DNA from: Oxalobacteraceae bacterium OTU3CAMAD1
GTDB taxonomy: Bacteria; Pseudomonadota; Gammaproteobacteria; Burkholderiales; Burkholderiaceae_D
NCBI GenBank assembly: GCA_024123915.1
Contig: CP099650.1
Location: 5,270,001-5,334,000, forward strand
Length of the DNA stretch: 64,000 nucleotides
Direction: 5' to 3'
The notes below the pieces were generated by a model. That model had not been told where the DNA came from. It saw only the letters and a list, made by a program, of their open reading frames with translations, and made no database searches. The stretch's first letter is position 1. Each line of letters opens with the position of its first letter. Of this stretch, positions 11,161 to 19,083 are shown one piece after another. The translations under genes and the position numbers were made by a program.

Positions 11161-12023
11161 AGTACGCCGTCATCGACGAGCATCGAAGCGAGTTTTCAGT
11201 CAAAGCGCTGTGTCTGGCGCTCGACGTGGGCCGCAGCGGCTACTACGCCTTCAAGACGGCACCGCCGAGCCTGCGAAGCCGGGAAGATCTGGCCATGCGC
11301 CAAGAGATCGTCAAGATCCATATGCGCCACCGCTCGGCACCCGGGATATTGAAAACGTGGCGCCTGCTCAATAGCGCAGGCATCTGTTGTGGAAAACACC
11401 GCGTGGCCAGGCTGAGAAAGCTGGAGGGCATACAAACTACCCGCGCCAAGCGTTTTCGCGCCAGCAAGGCGAAAGAACGGGTGCTGCCACCAGCGCCGGA
11501 CTTGGTCAAGCGCGCCTTTCAGGTCGGCGCTCCGAACCAGGTGTGGGTCGGCGATATGACAGTGCTGCGCACTAAAGAGGGATTCTTGCATCTGGCCGTG
11601 GTACTAGACTTGTTCGCACGCCGGGTGGTGGGCTGGTCGACGGACACCAGGCAGGCGGCCACGTTACCGATGGCGGCGTTGTCCATGGCGATGGAACACC
11701 GGCGACCTGCGCCCGGGATCATCTTCCACAACGACCAAGGCTCCGTGTACGGCTGCGCCGACTACCGCAACCTGCTAGCCAAACACGGGGCGCTGCCGAG
11801 CATGAGTCGCAAAGGCAATTGTTGGGACAATGCCGTGGCGGAAAGCTTCTTTTCAAACCTGAAAAACGAAACCATGCATAGGCAACTCTTTTCAACGAGA
11901 GCCGAGGCCCTGGGCGTGGTTCGCGATTACATCGAGGTGTACTACAATCGGATGCGCTTGCATCAGACCTTGGGCTATCAAACGCCTGCATCCTTTGAAG
12001 CGCAGTTTCGTGTGCTTCATTAA
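11157..12023 (+). CDS. IS3-family OrfB (DDE integrase-type catalytic part)
   Basis: 288 residues in the -1 frame relative to orfA, with a possible independent GTG start at 11157 in a GTGA overlap. An HTH_21-type N-terminal region is followed by an rve catalytic core: first Asp in WVGDMTVL, second Asp in FHNDQGSVYG, and Glu in DNAVAESFFSNLKNE; the C-terminus has YYNRMRLHQTLGYQTPASFE. All catalytic residues are present. In family members the active enzyme is the frameshifted OrfAB fusion, and OrfB alone is usually inactive or regulatory. Confidence 0.93.
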   Translation: MKYAVIDEHRSEFSVKALCLALDVGRSGYYAFKTAPPSLRSREDLAMRQEIVKIHMRHRSAPGILKTWRLLNSAGICCGKHRVARLRKLEGIQTTRAKRFRASKAKERVLPPAPDLVKRAFQVGAPNQVWVGDMTVLRTKEGFLHLAVVLDLFARRVVGWSTDTRQAATLPMAALSMAMEHRRPAPGIIFHNDQGSVYGCADYRNLLAKHGALPSMSRKGNCWDNAVAESFFSNLKNETMHRQLFSTRAEALGVVRDYIEVYYNRMRLHQTLGYQTPASFEAQFRVLH

Positions 12024-12227
12024 CTGTCCGCGAAACCCGGAACACCTCAGGTCCGACATTCGGACATCGCGGAACTTCATTCAGTTGAAAAAGTTCCTCA
12101 TTTTTACGAAATGTCCGAATGTCGGACCTGACCCCGGGGTTGGGGGGGGGCGGGTGTTTGCTCAATAGAACTTTCGCAAAAGTAGTATTGGGATAGAGTG
12201 GGCCTCACTACTTGACCGGGAGGCAAT

Positions 12228-13277
12228 ATGGCCAAATCCAATCATGCGCCGCGCGCAGGGGCGGCCACCGCAGCGCCCATCGTCGTCATTGGCGCTTCGG
12301 CGGGCGGTGGCGACGCGCTGAGCGCCCTGCTGGCCCAGTTGAGCCCGGACTTTCCGGCGCCTATCCTGATCGTCCAGCACATGGCGGCCACCGCATCGAC
12401 GGCGGCGCAGATCCGGCTGCTGAGCCGCAACAGCACCCTGCCCTGCAAGGCCGGCGAGGACGGCGAGCTGCCCCTGCCCGGCCATGTCTACCTGCCCACC
12501 CCGGACCACCATCTGATGCTGTCCGAGGGCAAGATACGCGTGACCAAAGGCGCGCGCGAAAACCGCGCCCGGCCGGCCATCGACGCGCTGTTCCGCTCGG
12601 CGGCCGTCTCACACGGCAACCGGGTGATCGCGGTGATCCTGAGCGGCTACCTGGACGACGGCACCTCGGGCATGGAAGCGGTCCATCGCTGCGGCGGACT
12701 GTGCGTGGTCCAGGACCCCGTCGACGCGAGTTATCCCGACATGCCGCAGAACGTCATCAACAACGCGTGGGTGGATAAATGCGTGGCGCTGGCGGACATG
12801 GGGCCGCTGCTGCTTGAGCTGGCCGGCCGCAAGCGCGGCAAGCGCAAGGCGGTGCCGGCGGACGTGGCGCTGGAATCGAAGATCGCCGAACGGGTGCTCA
12901 GCGACATCGGCTCGGTCGAGGCGCTCGGCACCCTGGTGCCGTTCAACTGCCCCGGTTGCGGCGGCGTGCTGTGGGAGATCGGCAAGGCAGGCCAGTTGCG
13001 CTATCGCTGCCACACGGGCCACGCCTACACGGCCGGCGAGCTGCTGGCCGCCCAGACGCAAAAAATGGAGGAGACGCTATGGGTGGCGCTGCGCATGTTC
13101 GAGGAAAACCGCAACCTGCTGGTGAAGCTGCGCGGCGACGGCATGGGCGGCCCCGCCTACGGCGAGCGGATCGACCAGTCGGCCATCCACATCGGCCGCA
13201 TCCGCGCCATGCTGAACGGCGATACGTCCGACCCGGATGCCCAGGTGAAGAAAAAGCCGCGCATCGCGCGGAAGTGA
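12228..13277 (+). CDS. stand-alone CheB-type methylesterase with C-terminal Cys/His motif
   Basis: 349 residues. The CheB catalytic domain (about 17-205) has Ser24 in VIGASAGGGDAL, His51 in LIVQHMA and the catalytic Asp in ILSGYLDDGTSGM, but there is no N-terminal receiver domain. The C-terminal part (about 240-270) carries FNCPGCGGVLW and YRCHTGHAYTAGELL, two Cys/His pairs spaced as a zinc-binding site, then a helical tail. No cheR, receptor or other chemotaxis gene is nearby, so the target is unknown; stress-signalling CheB homologues outside chemotaxis are known. GGGAGGC precedes the ATG. The gene lies directly downstream of the IS-disrupted palindromic element. Confidence 0.88.
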   Translation: MAKSNHAPRAGAATAAPIVVIGASAGGGDALSALLAQLSPDFPAPILIVQHMAATASTAAQIRLLSRNSTLPCKAGEDGELPLPGHVYLPTPDHHLMLSEGKIRVTKGARENRARPAIDALFRSAAVSHGNRVIAVILSGYLDDGTSGMEAVHRCGGLCVVQDPVDASYPDMPQNVINNAWVDKCVALADMGPLLLELAGRKRGKRKAVPADVALESKIAERVLSDIGSVEALGTLVPFNCPGCGGVLWEIGKAGQLRYRCHTGHAYTAGELLAAQTQKMEETLWVALRMFEENRNLLVKLRGDGMGGPAYGERIDQSAIHIGRIRAMLNGDTSDPDAQVKKKPRIARK

Positions 13278-13281
13278 CGCA

Positions 13282-13313
13282 AAAATATCGCGACCGCATG
13301 AGAGCGGTCGCGA
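13282..13313 (-). terminator. terminator of the GH2 gene, between convergent genes
   Basis: Perfect 10-bp stem TCGCGACCGC / GCGGTCGCGA with a 6-base loop. On the minus strand it is followed by ATATTTTTG, giving a T-run 16 bases after the GH2 stop. On the plus strand it could also stop CheB transcripts, but no T-run follows there. Confidence 0.8.
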
Positions 13314-13328
13314 ACACTGTTCAAACTT

Positions 13329-15656
13329 TTACAACCGGCCGCGCAGCGATCCCGCTTCGGCGTTGATAGCACCCTTCGCGCCCTTCACGCGCACCAGCAC
13401 GCTGGCGATGCCGGCCTCGGTCGGCGCCACGCTCGGGCCGACGATCTCGTAGCCCTCGCCGGCGGCGAAGGTCACCGACTTGCCGCTGTCCGGCACCACG
13501 GTGCCGTTGGCGTCGAGCAGCCTGGCGCGGATGAACACCAGGTCGCCATCGGTCGACTTCACGGCCAGATCGTCCACCGCGATACCCAGCTTGACCGGCT
13601 CGGCCGGCGTCTGCACGACATGCTCGGCCACCTTGCGGCCCTTCAGGTAAGCCACCGCTTTGAGCGTGCCCACCTGGAACTGGCCGGCGTTGAACTCCAG
13701 CGGCGGATGCGCCAGGTTCGGATGCGTCTTCGACGGACCGCTCTTGACCTTGCCCAGGCTCTTGCCGTTCAAGAACAGCTCGACCTCGTCGGTGTTGCTG
13801 AACACGCGCACCTGCGGCAGCGAATCCTTGGTCCAGTGGCTGGAGATGAAGACCATCGGCCCACCGCCCCACTTCGCCGATTTTTCCGATGCGCTGCGCT
13901 GCGAGCGGAAGAATTCGGCCGAGAACTTCGGCAGCCGGTCGATGCTCATGACGCCGGACGATTCCAGGTCCGGCGCATAGCCGCGGCCATAGTCGAACAT
14001 CACCCAATAGCCATCGGCCACCGCGCCGGTCTTGAAGTTGTCGTCGTGCGACTCGGCCAGGTTTTTCGCCTGCTGCAGCAAACGGGTTTCACCGTCGGTC
14101 AGCAACTGACGGCTGCTGCGGTCGGCCTCTTTCAGGTCGCCCCACGCCGTTTGATTGAAGCCGGCGTTCATCGCGTAGTATTCCCAGTCGCCGTATTCGG
14201 AGACGATCAGCGCCTTGTTCGGCAACGGCTTCTTGTCGTCCAGACGATGCTGGCGTGCTTGCAGATAAACGTCGTAAATCTGCGGCACCCAACCGGCGGA
14301 ATACGCCTGGTCACCCGGATACTCCTGGTGCACGGTCTTGTGCAGCTTCTCGATCAGTTGATCGGGCATCTGCGTTTCGTTCAGCGAGCATTCCCAGGCC
14401 AGCACGCTCGGATGATTGCGGTCGCGGCGCACCATGTCGCTACAGGTTTTGAGCACCTGCGTCGCGAACGCCGGATCGGGATTGAAGTACTGCCAGCCCG
14501 GGATGCCCGGCAAGACCATCAGGCCCAGTTCATCGGCGGCTGCCATGAAGGCAGGCGAATGCGGGTAGTGCGACAGGCGCACGTAATCGAAGCCGGCGCG
14601 CTTGATCAGCAGCGCGTCGCGATAGTCGGCCTGCGGCGACAAGGCGTAACCGACATACGGGAATTCCTGGTGGCGGTTCACGCCGCGCAGGAAGGTCTGT
14701 TCGCCGTTGATCAGCAACTTGCCCTTTTCCAGCGCGATGCGGCGGATGCCCACGCGGGTCGTGACCACGTCCTGCTGCCCCTTGCTCGACACCGTGGTCT
14801 GGATCGCGTACAGGTTCGGCGACTTGGGCGACCACAATTGCGGACGGTCGACCTTGAGGTCGCGGGTGACGTGGCGGCACTCGCCGGCGGCCAGCTCGAT
14901 TTTCTCGGCGCCGTCGGCGACGCGCGCGTTTTTGAACAACAGGCGCTGGCTCAGTTGTGCGGTGCGCGCTTCGCCGGCGGTGTTGCACACCTCGGCCTTG
15001 ACGCGCACGATGGCGGATTTTTTATCGGCCTGCGGATAGGTGACGAAAACGCCGCCGCCCGCCTCGGTGTTGGACAGCATTTCGTCGCTGATATGCACGG
15101 CCGGCTTGATGCTCAAGGTGACGTCGCGGTAGATGCCGCCGTACTGGATGTAATCCAGGTCCTTCAACGGTTTCGGGCCGGTGATGGCGTTGTCTTCGTT
15201 ATTGATGCGCACCACCAGCTCGTTGCCGCCGCCGGCTTTCAGGTGCGGCGTGATGTCGTACGAGAACGGCAGGTAGCCGCCCAGGTGCGTGCCCAGGTGC
15301 TTGCCGTTGACCCAGACGTCGGCCACGTTCATCGCGCCTTCGAAGCGCAACACGGCCTGCTCGCCGGGAGCGGCCTTGGCGTCGAAAGTTTTTTTATAGT
15401 AGGCGCTGCCCTGCCAGGAGTTGACCGGCACTTTCGCTTCGAGGCGGGCCGTATGCGGCAGATCGACCTTGGTCCAGGCGCCCGGCGCGACCTTGTCGAC
15501 GGTGTCGGCGGTCTTGGCGTCGTCGCGGTAGAACTCCCACGACTGATTGAGGCTGGTGGTGGCGGCGCTGGTCGCCGAGCTCACCGCCAGTGCCAGCAAA
15601 CCGATGGTCGGGAAGCCCCGCGCCTGCTTTTGTAGCCTCGAAATAAAACTGCTCAT
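13329..15656 (-). CDS. secreted GH2 glycosidase (beta-galactosidase-like)
   Basis: 775 residues, signal peptide at about 1-32 (cut near SSATSA-A). Domain order: N-terminal sugar-binding sandwich (MNVADVWVNGKHLGTHLGG), Ig-like domain, TIM barrel from about 310 (RGVNRHQEFPYVG, RLSHYPHSPAF), then a DUF4982-like and a bacterial Ig-like domain. The acid/base is Glu427 in ECSLNETQMP and the nucleophile Glu487 in VSEYGDWEYY. GH2 covers beta-galactosidase, beta-mannosidase and beta-glucuronidase; the galactan-related neighbours favour galactosidase, which is inference. The start is the ATG at 15656 with GGGAG 11 bases upstream; an in-frame TTG at 15674 is less likely. A terminator follows the stop. 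Confidence 0.9.
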   Translation of the reverse strand: MSSFISRLQKQARGFPTIGLLALAVSSATSAATTSLNQSWEFYRDDAKTADTVDKVAPGAWTKVDLPHTARLEAKVPVNSWQGSAYYKKTFDAKAAPGEQAVLRFEGAMNVADVWVNGKHLGTHLGGYLPFSYDITPHLKAGGGNELVVRINNEDNAITGPKPLKDLDYIQYGGIYRDVTLSIKPAVHISDEMLSNTEAGGGVFVTYPQADKKSAIVRVKAEVCNTAGEARTAQLSQRLLFKNARVADGAEKIELAAGECRHVTRDLKVDRPQLWSPKSPNLYAIQTTVSSKGQQDVVTTRVGIRRIALEKGKLLINGEQTFLRGVNRHQEFPYVGYALSPQADYRDALLIKRAGFDYVRLSHYPHSPAFMAAADELGLMVLPGIPGWQYFNPDPAFATQVLKTCSDMVRRDRNHPSVLAWECSLNETQMPDQLIEKLHKTVHQEYPGDQAYSAGWVPQIYDVYLQARQHRLDDKKPLPNKALIVSEYGDWEYYAMNAGFNQTAWGDLKEADRSSRQLLTDGETRLLQQAKNLAESHDDNFKTGAVADGYWVMFDYGRGYAPDLESSGVMSIDRLPKFSAEFFRSQRSASEKSAKWGGGPMVFISSHWTKDSLPQVRVFSNTDEVELFLNGKSLGKVKSGPSKTHPNLAHPPLEFNAGQFQVGTLKAVAYLKGRKVAEHVVQTPAEPVKLGIAVDDLAVKSTDGDLVFIRARLLDANGTVVPDSGKSVTFAAGEGYEIVGPSVAPTEAGIASVLVRVKGAKGAINAEAGSLRGRL

Positions 15657-15941
15657 AGTGCGTGGAACTCCCAAAGAATACCGGATAAAAAGAATGGAAC
15701 AGGCGCGCCGCCGACGCGTGGCGGCGACCGGAAGTTATCACGGCGCAGTATATCCAGTATTGTTTTGACACGCAGCCGAAAGCCGGTCCGTATACAAATT
15801 ATTCATGGGTCGAGATAACTTTGATATACGGCGTCAAGCACGGGCCAATAATGTATCCTAGCAACATCGCCGACCATTAAAATTTGATTAATCCGGATCC
15901 CCTATGCTTCCCTGCCGCTTAACCCGAAAATCTTCTAAAAC

Positions 15942-16038
15942 ACGTAGGGCGGATTAGCGCAGCGTAATCGGCCATGCATGCTCCGTAGGCGGCGCCCGCA
16001 TGGCCGATTACGGCGTTCCGCCTAATCCGCCCTACGTG
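15942..16038. repeat. two inverted GGCGGATTA palindromic units
   Basis: A minus-oriented unit (ACGTAGGGCGGATTAGCGCA, ending GGCCAT) and a plus-oriented unit (ATGGCCGATTACGGC ... CCGCCCTACGT) face each other around a 24-base spacer. The pair lies in the 407-base gap between the divergent GH2 and response-regulator genes and ends only 25 bases before the regulator's start codon. The rest of the gap (15657-15941) is A/T-richer than its surroundings and must hold both promoters, but I could not assign boxes with confidence. Confidence 0.85.
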
Positions 16039-16063
16039 GATCCCACATTCCTCGAGGGTCCAA

Positions 16064-16729
16064 TTGCAAATACTATTAGTCGAAGACGACGCCATGCTGG
16101 CCGAGGCCATCTGCGACGGCGCCCGCCAGAACAGCTGGCAGATCGACCACGCCGTCGATGTCGCCTCCGCCAAACTAGCCCTGATGGACCGCCTGTATTC
16201 TGTCGTGCTGCTCGACCTGGGCCTGCCGCGCGAATCCGGCCTGAGCCTGCTCGGCACGATGCGCGGCCGCTATGACGTCACGCCGGTGCTGATCCTGACC
16301 GCGCGCGGCCAGATGAGCGAACGCATCGCCGGACTCGACGCCGGCGCCGACGACTACCTCGTCAAGCCCTTCGAGTTCGGCGAATTGTGGGCGCGCGTGC
16401 GCGCCGTGATCCGCCGCAGCCAGGGCCGCGTGGTGCCGCTGCTGACCTGCCGCGACATCGAGGTCGACGTCGCCAAGCGCACCGTCACGCGCGCCGGCGA
16501 ACGCGTGTCGCTGAGCGCCTACGAATACCGCACCCTGCTCGCGCTGATGGAGCGGCCCGGCCACGTTGTCACCCGCAGCCATCTGGAGGACGTGGTCTAC
16601 GCCGACGCCAGCGCCATCGGCAGCAACACCATCGCCGTATTTATCCACCAGTTGCGCCGCAAACTCGGCGACGACATCATCGTCACCGTGCACGGCCAGG
16701 GCTACAGCATCGGCGAGGCCGGCCCATGA
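16064..16729 (+). CDS. OmpR/PhoB-type response regulator (QseB/PmrA-like)
   Basis: 221 residues: receiver domain with VEDD at residues 6-9, phospho-acceptor Asp51 in VVLLDLGLPRESG, Thr in LILTARG and Lys in DDYLVKPFEF, then a winged-helix DNA-binding domain (LSAYEYRTLLALMERPGHVV, SNTIAVFIHQLRRKLG). It starts with TTG at 16064, preceded by GAGGG at 16054-16058. Its stop overlaps the kinase ATG (ATGA), so the two are translationally coupled. Palindromic repeats sit directly upstream in the leader. The likely output includes the MipA/OmpV porin beyond the kinase, as such pairs often adjoin; this is inference. Confidence 0.92.
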   Translation: MQILLVEDDAMLAEAICDGARQNSWQIDHAVDVASAKLALMDRLYSVVLLDLGLPRESGLSLLGTMRGRYDVTPVLILTARGQMSERIAGLDAGADDYLVKPFEFGELWARVRAVIRRSQGRVVPLLTCRDIEVDVAKRTVTRAGERVSLSAYEYRTLLALMERPGHVVTRSHLEDVVYADASAIGSNTIAVFIHQLRRKLGDDIIVTVHGQGYSIGEAGP

Positions 16730-18087
16730 TGTCCTTGCGCAGCCGCGTGCGCGCGGTGCTGGGACTGGCGTTCTTCTCGTGCTGGCTGGTCGGCGGCGGC
16801 GCGCTGGTGGCATATACCTTTCAGAGCGAACACAGTGTGTGGGACGCGAAGATGCAGGCCTTCGCCACCAAGCTGATGATGGCGATTCCAGCCGACGAAA
16901 TCGACGAAGGGCCGTTCGGCCCCGGACTCGAACTGCCGCTCGACAACCAAGCCGCCCACGAGGACTTCAGCTTCCAGGTATGGAACGCCAAAGGCTCGCT
17001 GTTCATCAGCACGCCGGGCGTGTCGGCCAAGCCGTTCCGCCCGCTGGGCCAGGAAGGCTTTTCCAGCCCCACGATCGATGGCAAGCAATGGCGCGTGTAT
17101 GCCGTCTCCGACCGCACCGGCCGGGTCTCGGTCCAGGTGGCCAACTTGCAAAGCGTGGTCGATTGGGACATGCAGCGCGAAGCGTTGATCGCGCTGACCG
17201 TCCTGACCCTGGTCCTGGCCCTGGTAGGCTTCGTGATCGACTACGCGCTGTACCACGCGCTCAAGCCGATCGCCAACTTCGGTGCGCTGGTAGTGAAGAG
17301 GCAAAAATTCGATCTGACGCCGCTGCCGCTCGACAAACTGCCGGGCGAGTTGCGCCCGCTGGTCGAATCCTTCAACCACCTGCTGCTGCGGCTCGACGAG
17401 GCGGTCGATTCGGAACGGCGCTTCATTGGTGACGCCGCACACGAATTGCGCACGCCGCTGGCGGCGTTGCAGGCCCAGGCCGAAGTGGCGCTGGGCGCCG
17501 CCGACGCCGCCGCCAAGGACGCCGCGCTGGTCAAGCTGCTGCGTGTGGCCAAGCGCAGCACGCGCCTGGCCGAACAGCTGCTCGATCTGGCCCGCCTCGA
17601 CGCCGGCGCCAACATCGCGCGCGCGACCATGACCGATGCCAGTGAACTCATTCAACACGTGGCCCACGAATACGAATTCGACGCCGAGGAAACCGGCCGC
17701 AGCCTGCTGCTCGACACCTGCCCCTGCCGCATTGTCTGCGATATCGATGAAATCGCCATCCTGCTGCGCAACCTGGTCGACAACGCGCTGCGCTTCGCAC
17801 CGCCCGGCGGGCGCGTGCGCATCGGCTGCGGCCATGTCGAAGCCAACGGCGTGCAACGCGTGTATCTGGAAGTAGCCGACGACGGCCCGGGCGTGCCCGA
17901 GGCAGAACGTGAGCGCATCTTCAAGCGTTTCCACCGCATCGTCGAGGGCAACAGCGGGCGTGGCAGCGGCATCGGCCTGTCGCTGGTGGCCGCCATCGCC
18001 GGACTGCACGGAGCCGACATCGTCACCGGCGCCGGCATCGATGGACGCGGTTTCAGCGTCCGCGTCCTGTTCCCCAAACCTGATTAG
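16726..18087 (+). CDS. membrane sensor histidine kinase (QseC/PmrB-like)
   Basis: 453 residues. Membrane segments at about 10-29 and 150-172 enclose a periplasmic sensor of about 120 residues rich in acidic residues (ADEIDEGPFGPGLELPLD). There follow a HAMP-like linker, HisKA with His239 in DAAHELRTPLA, and HATPase (LVDNALRFAPPGG, DDGPGVPEAERERIF, GSGIGLSLV). It forms a two-component system with the upstream regulator, coupled by an ATGA overlap; the start is therefore the first of two adjacent ATGs. Its stop overlaps by 4 bases the stop of the convergent MipA gene. Confidence 0.92.
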   Translation: MMSLRSRVRAVLGLAFFSCWLVGGGALVAYTFQSEHSVWDAKMQAFATKLMMAIPADEIDEGPFGPGLELPLDNQAAHEDFSFQVWNAKGSLFISTPGVSAKPFRPLGQEGFSSPTIDGKQWRVYAVSDRTGRVSVQVANLQSVVDWDMQREALIALTVLTLVLALVGFVIDYALYHALKPIANFGALVVKRQKFDLTPLPLDKLPGELRPLVESFNHLLLRLDEAVDSERRFIGDAAHELRTPLAALQAQAEVALGAADAAAKDAALVKLLRVAKRSTRLAEQLLDLARLDAGANIARATMTDASELIQHVAHEYEFDAEETGRSLLLDTCPCRIVCDIDEIAILLRNLVDNALRFAPPGGRVRIGCGHVEANGVQRVYLEVADDGPGVPEAERERIFKRFHRIVEGNSGRGSGIGLSLVAAIAGLHGADIVTGAGIDGRGFSVRVLFPKPD

Positions 18088-18860
18088 AAGTTGTACAGGT
18101 AGCCGAACCGCACACTGCTCTCGCTCGATTTTTCCACCAGCGGGCTGTCCTTGATGGAGCTGCCCAGCGCCGTCGCGCTGACATCGACGAACACGTTGTG
18201 GCGCGGCGTGACGGCATAGCCTAAGCGCACGCCCACTTCGGCGTTGGTGGTGGATTCGCCGACGTAACGGGCGCGGCCCGCGCGCACCTCGGTCGCCTTC
18301 ACGCCGTAGTAGTAATCGACGTATTTGTCGTCGTGCCAGTTGGCCGCGATGCGCGGCGTGACCGTCAGCGCGCCGGCCTTGAAGTTGCGGCTCAATTCCA
18401 GCTTGACGCGCTTGCCCTCGGCGTCGCCGGTGGCGGTGAGCGCTTCGACCGAGGCGTTGACGATGCTGTTGCGCCAGATCGCCGCGCCGCCCACCCACAG
18501 GCCGCCCTTGCGCTCGTCCATGCCGCTCAGGTACGGGGAATCCTTGGCTTCGTAACCGTCGCCGGAGTATTTGGCGCGCAGGCGGAACGAGATCGGGCCG
18601 GCCGACGGCAGTTTGGCGTCGAGCGTGGTGCCGAAGAAGCTGATGTAGCGGTTTTCGTACATCAGCAGCGGCAGGCCCTGGACCTTGTTGTCAAAGTCGC
18701 GGTAGGCGCTGGCGGTGTAGCCGGCGGCAACGCCGAGACCCCAGTGGGACGGTTCCGGGGAGGCTTCCTTGGCGGCCAGTTCCGGGGCCAAGACCTGGGC
18801 TTGCGCGGCGCCGGACAACAACAGTGCCAGCAGGGAGAGCGGGAGGGAGGATTTTTTCAT
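18084..18860 (-). CDS. MipA/OmpV family outer-membrane protein
   Basis: 258 residues with a signal peptide (MKKSSLPLSLLALLLSGAAQ, cut near AQA-Q). The body is a beta-barrel of alternating hydrophobic strands ending in the C-terminal aromatic FGYLYNF, as expected for outer-membrane insertion. Family motifs include HWGLGVAAGYTASAYRDF and YYYGVKATE. Members act as murein-interacting scaffold (MipA) or osmolarity-linked porin (OmpV). It is convergent with, and shares four bases with, the sensor kinase gene; MipA/OmpV genes often sit beside two-component systems that control them. Confidence 0.9.
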   Translation of the reverse strand: MKKSSLPLSLLALLLSGAAQAQVLAPELAAKEASPEPSHWGLGVAAGYTASAYRDFDNKVQGLPLLMYENRYISFFGTTLDAKLPSAGPISFRLRAKYSGDGYEAKDSPYLSGMDERKGGLWVGGAAIWRNSIVNASVEALTATGDAEGKRVKLELSRNFKAGALTVTPRIAANWHDDKYVDYYYGVKATEVRAGRARYVGESTTNAEVGVRLGYAVTPRHNVFVDVSATALGSSIKDSPLVEKSSESSVRFGYLYNF

Positions 18861-18938
18861 GCTGTGGTTCTCTTTCAGGTTGATAAAGCTAAAGAAAAAT
18901 TGATATTGCGGTTCAATCTTTGGCCGCTGGCGGACCTG

Positions 18939-19056
18939 CGGCGGATTACGCTGCGCTAATCCGCCCTACGTGTCTCCAAGGTTCTCAAGGGCCAGCTAAG
19001 CAAGCACATCCACGGAGACACGTAGGGCGGATTAGCCGAAGGCGTAATCCGCCATG
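18939..19056. repeat. two GGCGGATTA palindromic units facing outward
   Basis: A plus-oriented unit (18939-18977, ending CTACGTGTCTCC) and a minus-oriented unit (19014-19056, starting GGAGACACGTAGGGCGG) are separated by 36 bases. The shared GGAGACACGTAG / CTACGTGTCTCC ends extend the inverted repeat beyond the hairpins. They fill the gap between the MipA start and the RND remnant. Confidence 0.85.
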
Positions 19057-19083
19057 CATGCGCCGCCAATGCCCCATGATCCA

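Larger units (their letters stand above)
10740..12049 (+). mobile_element. IS3-family insertion sequence, complete, 1310 bp
   Basis: The left end TGAGATAGCCCGGGTTTC and the right end, read inwards as TGAGGTGTTCCGGGTTTC, match at 19 of the first 25 bases as terminal inverted repeats starting TG. The element is flanked by a 3-bp direct repeat GGT (10737-10739 and 12050-12052), the usual IS3-family target duplication. Two overlapping genes, orfA and orfB, lie in the IS3 arrangement with a -1 slippery heptamer. Both genes, both ends and the target duplication are intact, so insertion looks recent and the element may still move. Confidence 0.93.
10730..12135. repeat. palindromic element with 25-bp arms, split by the IS
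   Basis: If the IS (10740-12049) and one GGT are removed, the flanks join into a 93-base element whose ends are perfect 25-bp inverted repeats: GGGGTCAGGT at 10730-10739 continued by CCGACATTCGGACAT at 12053-12067, and the matching arm at 12111-12135. A second, inner inverted pair GGAACTT / AAGTTCC lies between them. This looks like a REP- or MITE-like element; no transposase of its own is seen. The IS landed 10 bases inside the left arm. A G9 tract follows at 12142-12150. Confidence 0.8.
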
